From assembly GCF_900163755.1 (NCBI RefSeq), contig NZ_FUKI01000120.1, positions 1 to 64,000 on the forward strand: a DNA stretch of 64,000 bases, given 5' to 3'. Numbering within the stretch: the stretch's first letter is position 1; every line of letters begins with the position of its first letter. Positions 36,901 through 44,754 of this stretch are shown here, one piece after another. This DNA is from Crenothrix polyspora. Lineage in GTDB: Bacteria > Pseudomonadota > Gammaproteobacteria > Methylococcales > Methylomonadaceae. The notes below the pieces were generated by a model. It was not told where the DNA came from. It saw nothing but the letters and a program-made list of their open reading frames with translations, and ran no database searches. The position numbers were made by a program, and so were the translations under genes.

Positions 36901-37430
36901 TGCAAAGTCAGCAAGATGTTGAGCAACAGGCATTGGCTGAAAAAGCGCAAATTGACGCTGAAAATGGCATGACTTTCCGCAAACGCGTGCAAAAGCAAAT
37001 CACCGATCAATTGTTGTCGCAAACCAATGCGGTTTTAGAAAAAGTCAGTGGTCGGTATTATTTGCGCCAAAAACTCAGTGACCAAGGTTTGGCACTGGAA
37101 ATTGAAGATACTTATCAAGCCAACATGCGCCGCTTACCTAAAACTTTATCTGGTGGCGAAAGCTTTATTGTCAGTTTGGCGCTGGCGTTGGGGCTTTCGG
37201 AATTAGCCAATAATGGTAAGGCCGTGGATTCTTTATTTATTGACGAGGGCTTTGGCAATCTGGATGCAGAAACCTTGTACACGGTTATCAGTACGCTGGA
37301 AAGCCTACAAGCACACGGTAAAACCGTTGGTGTGATTTCTCATGTGGAAAGTGTGCAAAAACGCTTTAAAGCACAGCTGCAAATTGTTAAAAAACCCAAT
37401 GGCATGGGGATGCTGAAAAAAGCATCATAA
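33972..37430 (+). CDS. sbcC: Exonuclease SbcC-like SMC family ATPase
   Basis: The 1152-residue protein has the Rad50/SbcC layout. Walker A lies near the N-terminus (ITGPNGSGKSSILDAITLAL), then RDITGMNFRNFTRSVLLAQG. Long coiled coils are interrupted at the middle by a zinc hook (CPLCG, Cys578 and Cys581). The C-terminal ABC signature is KTLSGGESFIVSLALAL, with Walker B in SLFIDEGFGNLD. SbcC with SbcD processes DNA ends and hairpins. No sbcD is found beside it here. It is followed by an OYE gene about 80 bases on. Confidence 0.93.
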   Translation: MRILNIYFKNINSLEGESRINFEQPPFSDSGVFAITGPNGSGKSSILDAITLALYGETFRFNRPAEHVMTQNTNDCFSVLEFSLGSEKYQASWHAQRTAANQDASISAAMRLVRINTGEELANTAQNVCLCIRDITGMNFRNFTRSVLLAQGDFTAFLNALDNERMDILEKIISTDIYADHKNAIFEKVAKAQQRLQHLKQDLNAVALLEPAKQEALTHDLIDFNEQQTELQQQHNVFLQQQQALIKITDLQNNITQQKKALQALNAQAEAVQKKITELNKAHDALLLKDDIAALTQKQQNLHDSKVKLNTYQAELKLLQKELHSAKTLQQDTTAPASDKSFAEQLQAIDQLRAQIALLGANKLSETDLSKSLETQITDKQAALVTVTAWLEQQVVDASLLVQFPDLATLKNLRIQLAELEEKQKAHALWLKKAASSLKTNSTIHQKDHKTVAELKDKLSAAEQKLHDLAEGRTLAEIEDLLKDQQDRVRTYQAFTNLGLDHQKINTPQRAGFFSLFKKAKPDINHDIDVLQQQLDAYRKDIKLEENIKLALEEAVFQNSLLKKMAADRQHLVDGKPCPLCGSNNHPYAARPPVVANTERALLDQKEKMKNLAAAITQQEQLLGNAQKTAEKNRIRATQTQKIHTQWLTLGNRLNSASDGMEISNVSLMKQLLNDESQQLKNITTLANTYRSTQQTIDKLQALISKIHANLENVQTNSQALDTDQQQRSKERSELDNAYAKCQHDEKILADTISAQLMALGDKLPSAGKEDDLLNSVNSRRQNYQNNLLRQKSISDDIALLASKQATCKIESDNYDLQIENLNKQLHSEESIGLHLALVEKQKLIADMEQRLTEQDADTQFVQQSLKEKMQATVFSTVHDVNVVLQLVDQQPVIEQQHAQLTQQIIEKTAELAKNQAQWAIENATVESALSLEELKIQLRTNAEKLQIASLEAQRVESLLADQVQLQKKYAAILAQLQSQQDVEQQALAEKAQIDAENGMTFRKRVQKQITDQLLSQTNAVLEKVSGRYYLRQKLSDQGLALEIEDTYQANMRRLPKTLSGGESFIVSLALALGLSELANNGKAVDSLFIDEGFGNLDAETLYTVISTLESLQAHGKTVGVISHVESVQKRFKAQLQIVKKPNGMGMLKKAS

Positions 37431-37509
37431 ATAGGCCAGCATCAATTTAATTAAACTTTCGTAGTCAGTTACGCAGTGTTTCTGTGTAACATCACACTTA
37501 TAAGCCATT

Positions 37510-38580
37510 ATGACAACACAGCTATACACACCGATTAACCTGGGTGCATTACAGTTACCCAACCGTATTATCATGGCACCGCTCACCCGTATGCGTGCGC
37601 CCAATAGCATACCAACTGAGATCATGGCTACTTATTACAGTCAACGGGCTTCTGCGGGTTTAATCATTTCTGAAGCCACGCCGATTTCACCGCAAGGTGT
37701 GGGTTATCCTGCAACACCGGGTATTTGGAATCAAGCACACATAGATGCTTGGCAAAAAACAACCACTGCGGTACATGAGAAAAAAGGCCGCATGGTATTA
37801 CAACTTTGGCATGTTGGGCGTATTTCTCATCCTGATTTTCATGATGGCGCATTGCCGGTAGCGCCTTCAGCTATTGCCGCCAAAGGCCAGGCTGTTACCC
37901 CCACGGGTATGCAATCGTTTGTAACACCGCGCGCTTTGGCTACCGATGAAATCCCTGGCATTGTTGAAGATTACCGGCAAGCTGCTAAAAATGCCTTGGC
38001 CGCAGGCTTTGATGGGGTTGAAATACACGGCGCTAATGGCTATTTACTGGATCAATTCTTACGTGATGGCACGAATCAGCGTACTGACATCTACGGCGGT
38101 TCGTTGGAAAATCGTGCTCGATTGTTAATGGAGGTGACTAAAGCTGTGATTGCGGTATGCGGTGCAGACCGGGTAGGGATTCGCCTGTCACCCAGTGGTA
38201 CGTTTAATGATATAGCAGATTCTAATCCCGAAGCGATTTTTACTTATGTGTTAGCCGAACTCAATCATTTTAATTTGGCTTATTTACACATTGTTGATGC
38301 ACTGGAAGGTGATATTCGTCACGGTGCTAAGGTGATTACACTGAGTGTACTACGTAAAGTCTATCAGGGTAATTTAATAGTGTGTGGTGGCTATGATCAG
38401 CTACGCGCCGAGGCAGTACTTGCAGAAGGTATGGCAGATGCGGTGGCATTTGGCCAGTTATATATTGCCAATCCCGATTTAGTAGCGCGTTTTCAGCAAC
38501 ACGCAGCGCTTAATTCGGCTGATTCGGCTACATTTTATGGTGGTGATGAGAGAGGCTATATTGACTACCCCAGTCTTTAG
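37510..38580 (+). CDS. Old Yellow Enzyme family alkene reductase
   Basis: The 356-residue protein is a full-length FMN-dependent OYE of the NemA/XenB type. It shows LYTPINLGALQLPNRIIMAP at the start, LQLWHVGRISHP near residue 97, the GFDGVEIHGANGYLLDQFL catalytic block, LENRARLLMEVTKAV, and the C-terminal AFGQLYIANPDLVARF. It reduces activated C=C bonds or nitro compounds with NAD(P)H. In other bacteria such genes are controlled by NemR-type TetR proteins; none is adjacent. A MITE-like element follows the gene. Confidence 0.93.
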   Translation: MTTQLYTPINLGALQLPNRIIMAPLTRMRAPNSIPTEIMATYYSQRASAGLIISEATPISPQGVGYPATPGIWNQAHIDAWQKTTTAVHEKKGRMVLQLWHVGRISHPDFHDGALPVAPSAIAAKGQAVTPTGMQSFVTPRALATDEIPGIVEDYRQAAKNALAAGFDGVEIHGANGYLLDQFLRDGTNQRTDIYGGSLENRARLLMEVTKAVIAVCGADRVGIRLSPSGTFNDIADSNPEAIFTYVLAELNHFNLAYLHIVDALEGDIRHGAKVITLSVLRKVYQGNLIVCGGYDQLRAEAVLAEGMADAVAFGQLYIANPDLVARFQQHAALNSADSATFYGGDERGYIDYPSL

Positions 38581-38671
38581 CCGAGGCCGTTGTCAATAGT
38601 CAGCAAAACTGGGTTATTTTTTGATCATTACTAAGCGTATTTTTGTTGAAATTATCAGGACGGCTAACACT

Positions 38672-38776
38672 TACAGCGTAACCGTTCGCACTGAGCTTGT
38701 CGAAGTGTGTCGTTCATGCTTCGACAAGCTCAACACGAACGGTGGCTGTAACTGTCCTAAGTTGAAAACGCTGTAA
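38672..38776. mobile_element. MITE-like palindromic element, copy 3 (105 bp)
   Basis: It has 9-bp terminal inverted repeats if the next base is counted (TTACAGCGT ... ACGCTGTAA) and the same 105-bp length as the core of copy 1. The inner palindrome carries two or three substitutions relative to copy 1. It lies between the convergent OYE and pilU genes, only a few bases from the pilU stop codon. Confidence 0.72.
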
Positions 38777-38782
38777 CGCTGC

Positions 38783-39898
38783 TTAATTTTCCAGCTCTGA
38801 TAAAATCATGCCATCATTATTGCCAAGTCCTGACAGATTGCTGCTCATTTTAATCATTAAGCGCACTTCGTTTCTTGAATCTGCCGAATCCAGCGCATCT
38901 TGGTAGCCTATTTTTCCTGCGCTATACAAATCAAAAAGTGCTTGATCGAAGGTTTGCATGCCATGTTCACGGGAATTTTTCATGAGTTCTTTCAGTTTGT
39001 GTATTTCGCCTTTACGAATATAATCTTTTGCTAATGGCGTATTAATCATAATTTCAATCGCTGGATAACGGCCTTTGCCATCCGAACGCTTAATGAGCTG
39101 CTGGGCAACAATACCACGCAGATTCATAGACAGATCCATATGCAATTGATCGTGCATTTCATCAGGAAAAAAATGCATAATGCGGTCTATTGCCTGGTTA
39201 GCATTGTTGGCGTGTAAGGTACACAAACATAAATGACCTGTTTCTGCAAAGGTAATCGCATTTTGCATGGTTTCGCGGGTTCTTACCTCACCAATCAAAA
39301 TAACATCGGGGGCTTGGCGCAACGTATTTTTTAACGCCACTTCGTATGATTCACTGTCTACCCCCACTTCACGCTGGGTAATAATACAGCCCAAATGTGG
39401 GTGGTGAAATTCAATCGGATCCTCTATGGTAATAATATGGCCGCTGCTATTTATGTTGCGATGCCTAATTAACGAAGCCAATGAGGTTGATTTACCGGTG
39501 CCGGTGCCGCCAACAAAAATAATTAGCCCGCGCTTTTCCATAATCAGGCTTTTTAAAATAGGCGGTAAATTCAGCGTATCGGCATCGGGTATTTCACTTT
39601 CTATACGCCGTAACACCATGCCAGCAGCATCGCGCTGCGTGAAAGCACTCACCCGAAATCGACCTAAATCGGGTAGCGTAATAGCAAACTGACATTCTTT
39701 GGTGTTTTCAAACTCAGTGCGTTGGCGTGGATTCATAATGCTTAGCACAACCTTCATGGCTTGCTCTGCTGTTAACGCTGATTTAGACACTTCAATCAAG
39801 CTACCGTCCACCTTCATAGTAGGGGCTCGTTCAGCAGTAATAAAAAAATCGGATGCTTTTTTTTGCACCATTAAGGCCAGCAACGCTTTAAAATCCAC
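38783..39898 (-). CDS. pilU: Twitching motility ATPase PilU
   Basis: The 371-residue protein is a PilT/PilU-type retraction ATPase. Features are MDFKALLALMVQKKASDFFI at the start, Walker A in FVGGTGTGKSTSLASLIRHR, the Asp box ITIEDPIEFHHPHLG, Walker B in APDVILIGEVRTRETM, and the His box LCLCTLHANNANQAID. It resembles PilU rather than PilT by its DFFITAERAP opening and its place directly downstream of pilT. It assists PilT in type IV pilus retraction at the inner-membrane face. It is 12 bases from the pilT stop and probably cotranscribed. Confidence 0.93.
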   Translation of the reverse strand: MDFKALLALMVQKKASDFFITAERAPTMKVDGSLIEVSKSALTAEQAMKVVLSIMNPRQRTEFENTKECQFAITLPDLGRFRVSAFTQRDAAGMVLRRIESEIPDADTLNLPPILKSLIMEKRGLIIFVGGTGTGKSTSLASLIRHRNINSSGHIITIEDPIEFHHPHLGCIITQREVGVDSESYEVALKNTLRQAPDVILIGEVRTRETMQNAITFAETGHLCLCTLHANNANQAIDRIMHFFPDEMHDQLHMDLSMNLRGIVAQQLIKRSDGKGRYPAIEIMINTPLAKDYIRKGEIHKLKELMKNSREHGMQTFDQALFDLYSAGKIGYQDALDSADSRNEVRLMIKMSSNLSGLGNNDGMILSELEN

Positions 39899-39910
39899 GG
39901 GTATAATCCT

Positions 39911-40948
39911 TTATTTGAACATGTCTTTGTTAACCGCTTTCGCCATAGCCATTTTTGCAGTAATCGCGCCTTTATCTACTAATTCCTTTAGATTTTGATC
40001 CAGTGTTTGCATACCGTCTTTACGCCCCGTTTGAATAGCCGAATACATTTGCGCTACTTTTGCTTCGCGGATCAAGTTTCTAATAGCCGATGTACCCAAC
40101 ATGATTTCGTGTGCAGCGATGCGACCACCACCGATTTTTTTAAGCAATATTTGCGAAATAACCGCTTGTAATGATTCTGATAGCATTGAACGTATCATGT
40201 CTTTTTCGGCGGCGGGAAATACATCTATAATACGGTCTATGGTTTTAGCCGCCGAGGTGGTATGCAGCGTACCAAACACTAAATGACCGGTTTCGGCGGC
40301 GGTTAGTGCAAGCCGAATGGTTTCTAAGTCTCGCATTTCACCGACCATAATCACATCGGGGTCTTCGCGTAATGCCGAGCGTAATGCTTCGTTAAATCCG
40401 TGCGTATCTCTGTGTACTTCGCGTTGGTTAATCAGGCATTTTTGACTTTCATGGACAAATTCTATCGGATCTTCAACGGTTAAAATATGTTGGTAATCGT
40501 TATAATTGATATGGTTAATCATGGCCGCCAAGGTGGTTGATTTGCCAGAACCGGTAGGGCCTGTCACTAAAATCAAACCACGGGATTTACGGGTAATTTC
40601 CTGAAAAAATTTAGGCGCTTGCAAATCTTCAAGGCTTAAAACTTTGGACGGAATGGTTCTAAACACCGCCGCTGCACCACGGCCTTGATTAAACGCATTA
40701 ACACGAAATCGCGCGACATTAGGTAAATCGAACGAAAAATCGGTTTCTAAAAATTCTTCGTAGTCACGACGTTGTTTATCGTTCATGATGTCATAAATCA
40801 GTGCATGCACTTCTTTATGATTTAAAGACGGGATGTTAATACGTCTAATATCGCCATCAACGCGTATCATTGGTGGCAAACCTGCCGATAAATGTAAATC
40901 TGACGCATTGTTTTTAACTGAAAAAGCCAGTAATTCGGTAATATCCAT
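39911..40948 (-). CDS. pilT: Twitching motility ATPase PilT
   Basis: The start at 40948 (MDITELLAFSVKNNASDLHL) has AGAGG at a proper distance and matches PilT proteins in general; an upstream frame extension of 30 residues is not conserved-looking. The 345-residue product has Walker A (VTGPTGSGKSTTLAAMI), the Asp box (LTVEDPIEFVHESQKCLI), Walker B (DPDVIMVGEMRDLETI), the His box (VFGTLHTTSAAKTIDRI) and the retraction motif AIRNLIREAKVAQMYS. It powers type IV pilus retraction. It is transcribed divergently from yggS, as in Pseudomonas. Confidence 0.96.
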   Translation of the reverse strand: MDITELLAFSVKNNASDLHLSAGLPPMIRVDGDIRRINIPSLNHKEVHALIYDIMNDKQRRDYEEFLETDFSFDLPNVARFRVNAFNQGRGAAAVFRTIPSKVLSLEDLQAPKFFQEITRKSRGLILVTGPTGSGKSTTLAAMINHINYNDYQHILTVEDPIEFVHESQKCLINQREVHRDTHGFNEALRSALREDPDVIMVGEMRDLETIRLALTAAETGHLVFGTLHTTSAAKTIDRIIDVFPAAEKDMIRSMLSESLQAVISQILLKKIGGGRIAAHEIMLGTSAIRNLIREAKVAQMYSAIQTGRKDGMQTLDQNLKELVDKGAITAKMAMAKAVNKDMFK

Positions 40949-41072
40949 CATATCCTCTGAAGCGGTATAAAACGTAAAACACAATACTATCCTTATACAA
41001 TAGTTCAAGTCTTTGCTTTTTTGAAGGCAAACACTCAAATAAACCGTAACATTATGTTAGGTGATACCTTTT

Positions 41073-41750
41073 ATGAATACTATTAGTCAACGCCTTTACG
41101 CTATACGCACTGAGATTAATACGCTAGAGACAGCCGCAGATCGTCCCCAAAATACGGTGTTATTGCTGGCGGTCAGCAAAACCAAGCCTGCAAGCGATAT
41201 AGCCCTAGCCTATCAGGCAGGGCAGCGGCATTTTGGTGAAAATTATTGTCAAGAAGCCTTAAAAAAACAGCAGCACTTGGGGGCTTTTAATATTAGCTGG
41301 CATTTTATTGGGCCGATTCAATCCAATAAAACCAAGGATATTGCTGCGCATTTTAATTGGGTACACAGTGTTGATAATTTAAAAATAGCACAACGCTTAA
41401 ACGATCAGAGACCCGATAATCTGCCGCCGCTCAATGTGTGTGTGCAGGTGAATATCAGTAATGAAGAAACGAAATCGGGGCTTGCTTTGGCGGCATTGCC
41501 AGATATATGTGCGGCAATAGCTTTGTTGCCGCGTTTAAAATTACGCGGCGTTATGGCTATTCCTGCACCACAGGAATATTTTGAAGATCAGCGCCAACCT
41601 TATCAGCAACTTCGTGTAGCGGTTGCTAAGCTGAATGGTTTAGCACTCGATACCTTTTCATTTGGCATGAGTGGCGATTTAAAAGCCGCTATTTTTGAAG
41701 GTGCAACTATTGTAAGACTGGGCTCGGCATTATTTGGCAGCCGTGGTTAA
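41073..41750 (+). CDS. yggS: YggS/PLPBP family pyridoxal phosphate homeostasis protein
   Basis: The ATG at 41073 (AGGTGA 8 bases before) gives 225 residues. Motifs match the family: LLLAVSKTKPASDI with the PLP lysine, AGQRHFGENYCQEALKK, ISWHFIGPIQSNKTKDI, CVQVNISNEETKSGL, LKLRGVMAIPAP and LDTFSFGMSGDLKAAIFEGA. It is a PLP-binding protein thought to buffer cellular vitamin B6 pools. The gene lies divergently from pilT, and its 3' end nearly meets the convergent gene at 41758. Confidence 0.95.
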   Translation: MNTISQRLYAIRTEINTLETAADRPQNTVLLLAVSKTKPASDIALAYQAGQRHFGENYCQEALKKQQHLGAFNISWHFIGPIQSNKTKDIAAHFNWVHSVDNLKIAQRLNDQRPDNLPPLNVCVQVNISNEETKSGLALAALPDICAAIALLPRLKLRGVMAIPAPQEYFEDQRQPYQQLRVAVAKLNGLALDTFSFGMSGDLKAAIFEGATIVRLGSALFGSRG

Positions 41751-41757
41751 GCGTATA

Positions 41758-42399
41758 TCAGTAAACTTGCTGGGCAATAACGCCGCCCGCTTCTTCGCAA
41801 TCTATACAATCTTTGCCAACCTTAATAATATAATCAGCTAACGCTACAATGGCTAGCCAATGGCTGGGATTATTAATAAAGTTAAGTGCGATTAAAAACA
41901 ACTCGGCAATTTTACTGAGTTGTTCGGTTTTTTCAGTAAAAAAACATTCTAAATATTCACGAACAGTTTGTAAATCTGCGGTTTCATCGCCGTCTTGCAA
42001 GGGATGTAAGCTTGTTAGCGTTGGCTTGATCGGCGTATGATCACGCAGAGATATGTATTTTGCTTCTGCCAGTGGCCCCACCAACAAATTAACAATATCG
42101 GCTTCAAAAGCAAGCTGGTAGGCTTGTTTTTGGGTGTCGGTAAAATCTCTGGTGGCTTCTGCAATTGATGACGGCAGCGTATGAATCAAGCGACCACCGT
42201 CAATTTTGGCAACCCATGCCTGATTTATTTTATTCATATCATGGGTAATGGAGATTTGGAAAAAAATGGGCGGTAGTTGACGTTTTTTATTACCTAAATA
42301 AATAGCCGTTGCATGAGCGGCTTCGTAAATAGCGGTTTCACGGTTGATGTTATTGCGACTAAACTGACTCAGGGTATGGGTTGTATGATGAGTGTTCAT
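41758..42399 (-). CDS. Stand-alone M41-like protein with degenerate zinc motif
   Basis: The 213-residue protein is a clear paralogue of the gene at 42665-43327 (shared NRETAxxEAxHAxAIYLGNK, GGRLIHxLPxSIxE and EADIxNLLVGxLAEAKYxxL). Where the paralogue has HEASH, this one has YEAAH (Tyr25-Glu-Ala-Ala-His29), so the first zinc-binding histidine is gone. The layout resembles the peptidase domain of FtsH (M41) without an AAA module, but no ATPase or membrane span is present. It may be a non-catalytic partner or a decoy of the other copy. Function is unknown. It meets the convergent yggS stop within about 8 bases. Confidence 0.6.
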   Translation of the reverse strand: MNTHHTTHTLSQFSRNNINRETAIYEAAHATAIYLGNKKRQLPPIFFQISITHDMNKINQAWVAKIDGGRLIHTLPSSIAEATRDFTDTQKQAYQLAFEADIVNLLVGPLAEAKYISLRDHTPIKPTLTSLHPLQDGDETADLQTVREYLECFFTEKTEQLSKIAELFLIALNFINNPSHWLAIVALADYIIKVGKDCIDCEEAGGVIAQQVY

Positions 42400-42664
42400 T
42401 ACATTAAGACTCCTATCCTAGAAGATGTGCGACGTGCGAGGTTAATATAACAAACGCATATTACGGCAGTCTTAAAAAAGCAAGAGTTCTAGCATTTTTT
42501 TTATATTTTTTCATATTTTGTTTTTTAATTTACATAATTATATAAAACTGTAACTATTCGCTTGTAAAATAGAATGTGGATAACACGGATTTACCGGTTG
42601 TACATGGATTAACGCAGATAAAATTCAGTGTATGTTTGGCGTATCAGTGTTATTTGTATTCTAT
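42400..42664. other. Spacer between the two M41-like genes
   Basis: About 265 bp, AT-rich. It contains the leader of the downstream paralogue, including an ATAGGAG ribosome binding region. No terminator is obvious, so read-through from the upstream paralogue is possible. Confidence 0.35.
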
Positions 42665-43327
42665 TTATTTGCTCTGTTGATCAATTAAGTCGCTTATTTC
42701 TTCGTAAGCTATCGTGTTTTTAACTGATTTTTGAATGTAATCCGCCAAAGTCATAATTGTTTGCCAAATGGAGCGATTATCAATAAAGCGGTACGCCAAC
42801 AAAAACAATTCTGTCATTTTATCGCTACGTTCGTGTTTTTCGACACAGTTAAGGTATTTACCAATGAGCATAAGATCCGATGCGCCTCCGTAATAGTGCA
42901 AAGCTTGCACAGTTACTAAATACTGATTAATCGGCTCATTATCGCGCAGTGCCACGTATTTGGCTTCAGCCAGTGATCCTACCAGCAGGTTTATGATATC
43001 GGCTTCAAATGCCCGTCGATAAGCGAATGTTTGTGCAGCGGAAAGCCCTTGGGTAATCTCATCAATTGAGGTTGGCAGGCTATGAATCAAGCGCCCGCCT
43101 TCTATTTTGGCAATCCAGTCATGCTGTATTCCGTCGTTATTAGATAACAAAATGTTATGCGGTAGCGCTTGACGGTTAATAATAATTTGGAAAAAAGTTG
43201 CAGGCAGTTGCTTTTGTTTATTGCCCAGATAAATAGCGACGGCATGGCTCGCTTCATGGACAGCGGTTTCTCGATTTAGTAGGTAATCATGGGGTTGATT
43301 AGTGCGTGTTACAGCATTGCGGTTCAT
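42665..43327 (-). CDS. Stand-alone M41-like putative zinc metallopeptidase
   Basis: The 220-residue protein carries HEASHAVAIYLGNK near its N-terminus (His24-Glu25-x-x-His28), an HExxH zincin motif close to the HEAGHA motif of FtsH. Later it shows NLLVGSLAEAKYVALRD and GGASDLMLIGKYL. These resemble the FtsH segments GGRAAEE and GASNDL, the latter supplying the third metal ligand. There is no AAA ATPase, transmembrane helix or signal peptide. Family assignment is by motif order only. A close paralogue with a broken HExxH lies directly downstream. A terminator-like hairpin sits in its leader. Confidence 0.65.
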   Translation of the reverse strand: MNRNAVTRTNQPHDYLLNRETAVHEASHAVAIYLGNKQKQLPATFFQIIINRQALPHNILLSNNDGIQHDWIAKIEGGRLIHSLPTSIDEITQGLSAAQTFAYRRAFEADIINLLVGSLAEAKYVALRDNEPINQYLVTVQALHYYGGASDLMLIGKYLNCVEKHERSDKMTELFLLAYRFIDNRSIWQTIMTLADYIQKSVKNTIAYEEISDLIDQQSK

Positions 43328-43342
43328 AATAATGACCCCAGA

Positions 43343-43378
43343 TTAAAAAAAAATGCGAACCGATTGCCAGTTCGCATT
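43343..43378 (-). promoter_or_regulatory. Terminator/attenuator-like hairpin in leader of M41-like gene
   Basis: On the minus strand a 9-bp perfect stem (AATGCGAAC/GTTCGCATT, 9-nt loop, 43352-43378) is followed by nine T residues and ends about 16 bases before the ATG of the M41-like gene. A transcript from upstream would meet this stop signal first, which suggests conditional read-through. It could instead end a short leader transcript. Confidence 0.65.
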
Positions 43379-43685
43379 ACAGAGAGGAAGGATGATAACT
43401 GCTGTATATAAGGCTTATACACAAGAGTTAGGCACAGTGTAGCGATTTAAAAAATTAATGGAATGTGACATATTGCCGCGCGACAATATGCCGCCACCAT
43501 TGGCACATCAATTGCTTTGTATAGTTATTTTGTCTATCGAAAAAGCTTAAAAGCCGCTGCTATTAATAGGTTTTATGCACACAGGTGTAGCATTTTAAGC
43601 CATATGACTCAGCCAATTATGGTATATGCCACAATAGTTAAGTAAGAGTTCAGTAAGTGCTTATAAATATTGATTTAAAAACCCA
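43379..43685. other. Intergenic region between divergent M41-like and tetR genes
   Basis: About 300 bp with the leader of the M41-like gene on the minus strand and the upstream side of the tetR promoter on the plus strand. No open reading frame of note is seen. Confidence 0.4.
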
Positions 43686-43715
43686 TTGACAACACAAGAC
43701 AACCGGTCATATTAT
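43686..43715 (+). promoter_or_regulatory. Promoter of tetR-DUF4242-mtoX region, candidate leaderless start
   Basis: TTGACA at 43686-43691 and TATTAT at 43710-43715 are 18 bases apart. The -10 ends only 5 bases before the ATG at 43721, and no ribosome binding site is present, so transcription would begin at or near the start codon. The spacer contains an ACCGGT palindrome, a plausible operator core for a TetR protein. Confidence 0.55.
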
Positions 43716-43720
43716 TAGCC

Positions 43721-44317
43721 ATGATTATTCTCACACAAAAACAGCTTAATAAAGAAAATCTTTTAAATCAAGGTGTTTTACTGTTAATGCAGCAAGGCTA
43801 TCATGGCACAGGATTAAAAGAAATTTTAGATGCAGTGAATATTCCCAAAGGATCTTTCTATAATTATTTTGGCAGCAAAGAAAATTTTGCTGTCGAAGTC
43901 ATCCAGCATTACATCAATCCTTACATCGAGCAATTAGATAATCATTTACAAAATCCGTATATTGATGCCCACACGGCATTACGGCGCTACTTTAATGGCG
44001 CTATTGCAGAGCTTGAAAAAACCAATTTTAAAGGTGGCTGTTTATTGGGTAATTTAATGGGCGAGTTGGGTGACAGCAATGAGCCCTGTCGAATCGCTTT
44101 GCAAGCGACGTTAAACCGGTATCGAAACTTGCTGGCTACAGGGCTTGCCAGAGCCCAGGAAGAAGGCTCAGTAAGAATTGATCGCACTGCCACCGAATTA
44201 GCTGATTTATTATTAAACACCTGGCAAGGTGCATTGCTGCGGATGAAAATTGAAAAATCCGCCGCACCGTTACGGCAATGTTGCGATAATTTACTAAATG
44301 CTTTTTTTAAAGTGTAA
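43721..44317 (+). CDS. TetR family transcriptional regulator
   Basis: The 198-residue protein has a normal TetR HTH: LLNQGVLLLMQQGYHGTGLK, EILDAVNIPKGSFYNYFGSK, ENFAVEVIQHYI. The C-terminal domain (GGCLLGNLMGELGDSNEPCR, LLNTWQGALLRMK) is of the kind found in NemR/YxaF-type sensors of reactive small molecules. It stands directly before a DUF4242 gene and a methanethiol oxidase gene, and probably regulates them and itself. The ligand is unknown; a sulfur or aldehyde species would fit the context. Confidence 0.88.
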   Translation: MIILTQKQLNKENLLNQGVLLLMQQGYHGTGLKEILDAVNIPKGSFYNYFGSKENFAVEVIQHYINPYIEQLDNHLQNPYIDAHTALRRYFNGAIAELEKTNFKGGCLLGNLMGELGDSNEPCRIALQATLNRYRNLLATGLARAQEEGSVRIDRTATELADLLLNTWQGALLRMKIEKSAAPLRQCCDNLLNAFFKV

Positions 44318-44375
44318 TACCGTATTGCGCTTTAAACAAAACATCACCCACAGTCGTTAAACAGGAGATTAAAGT

Positions 44376-44651
44376 ATGCCAAAATATATTATCGAACGTG
44401 ATATTCCCGGTGCAGGCGCGTTAACAGCCGCTGATTTACAGGGTATTTCACAAAAATCATGCGGTGTTTTGGCAAGCATGAGCCCCAAAATACAATGGCT
44501 TGAAAGCTATGTAACTGACGATAAAGTCTACTGTGTGTATATTGCACCTGATGAAGCCACGGTGAAATCCCATGCCGAGCAAGGTGGTTTTCCGGCTAAT
44601 CGTGTTTCACAAATCAGAACTATAATTGACCCGACGACTGCGGAAGCTTAA
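44376..44651 (+). CDS. DUF4242 (SCO4226-like) small protein
   Basis: The 91-residue protein matches DUF4242: MPKYIIERDIPGAGALTAAD, LQWLESYV-type strand (IQWLESYVTDDKVYCVYIAP), and DEATVKSHAEQGGFPANRVS near the end. Members have a dimeric ferredoxin-like fold; SCO4226 of Streptomyces binds nickel. The biological role is not settled. AGGAG lies ahead of the ATG. It sits about 60 bases after tetR and about 100 bases before mtoX, so the three may form one transcription unit. Confidence 0.88.
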   Translation: MPKYIIERDIPGAGALTAADLQGISQKSCGVLASMSPKIQWLESYVTDDKVYCVYIAPDEATVKSHAEQGGFPANRVSQIRTIIDPTTAEA

Positions 44652-44754
44652 GTGTGTACGCAGTAATGCCAGATAAAATATAACAATAATGCGTGTCAGC
44701 GGTACAAAGACACGCAACATCGTTACCTACAGGTGACACAGAGAGGAAACACTA

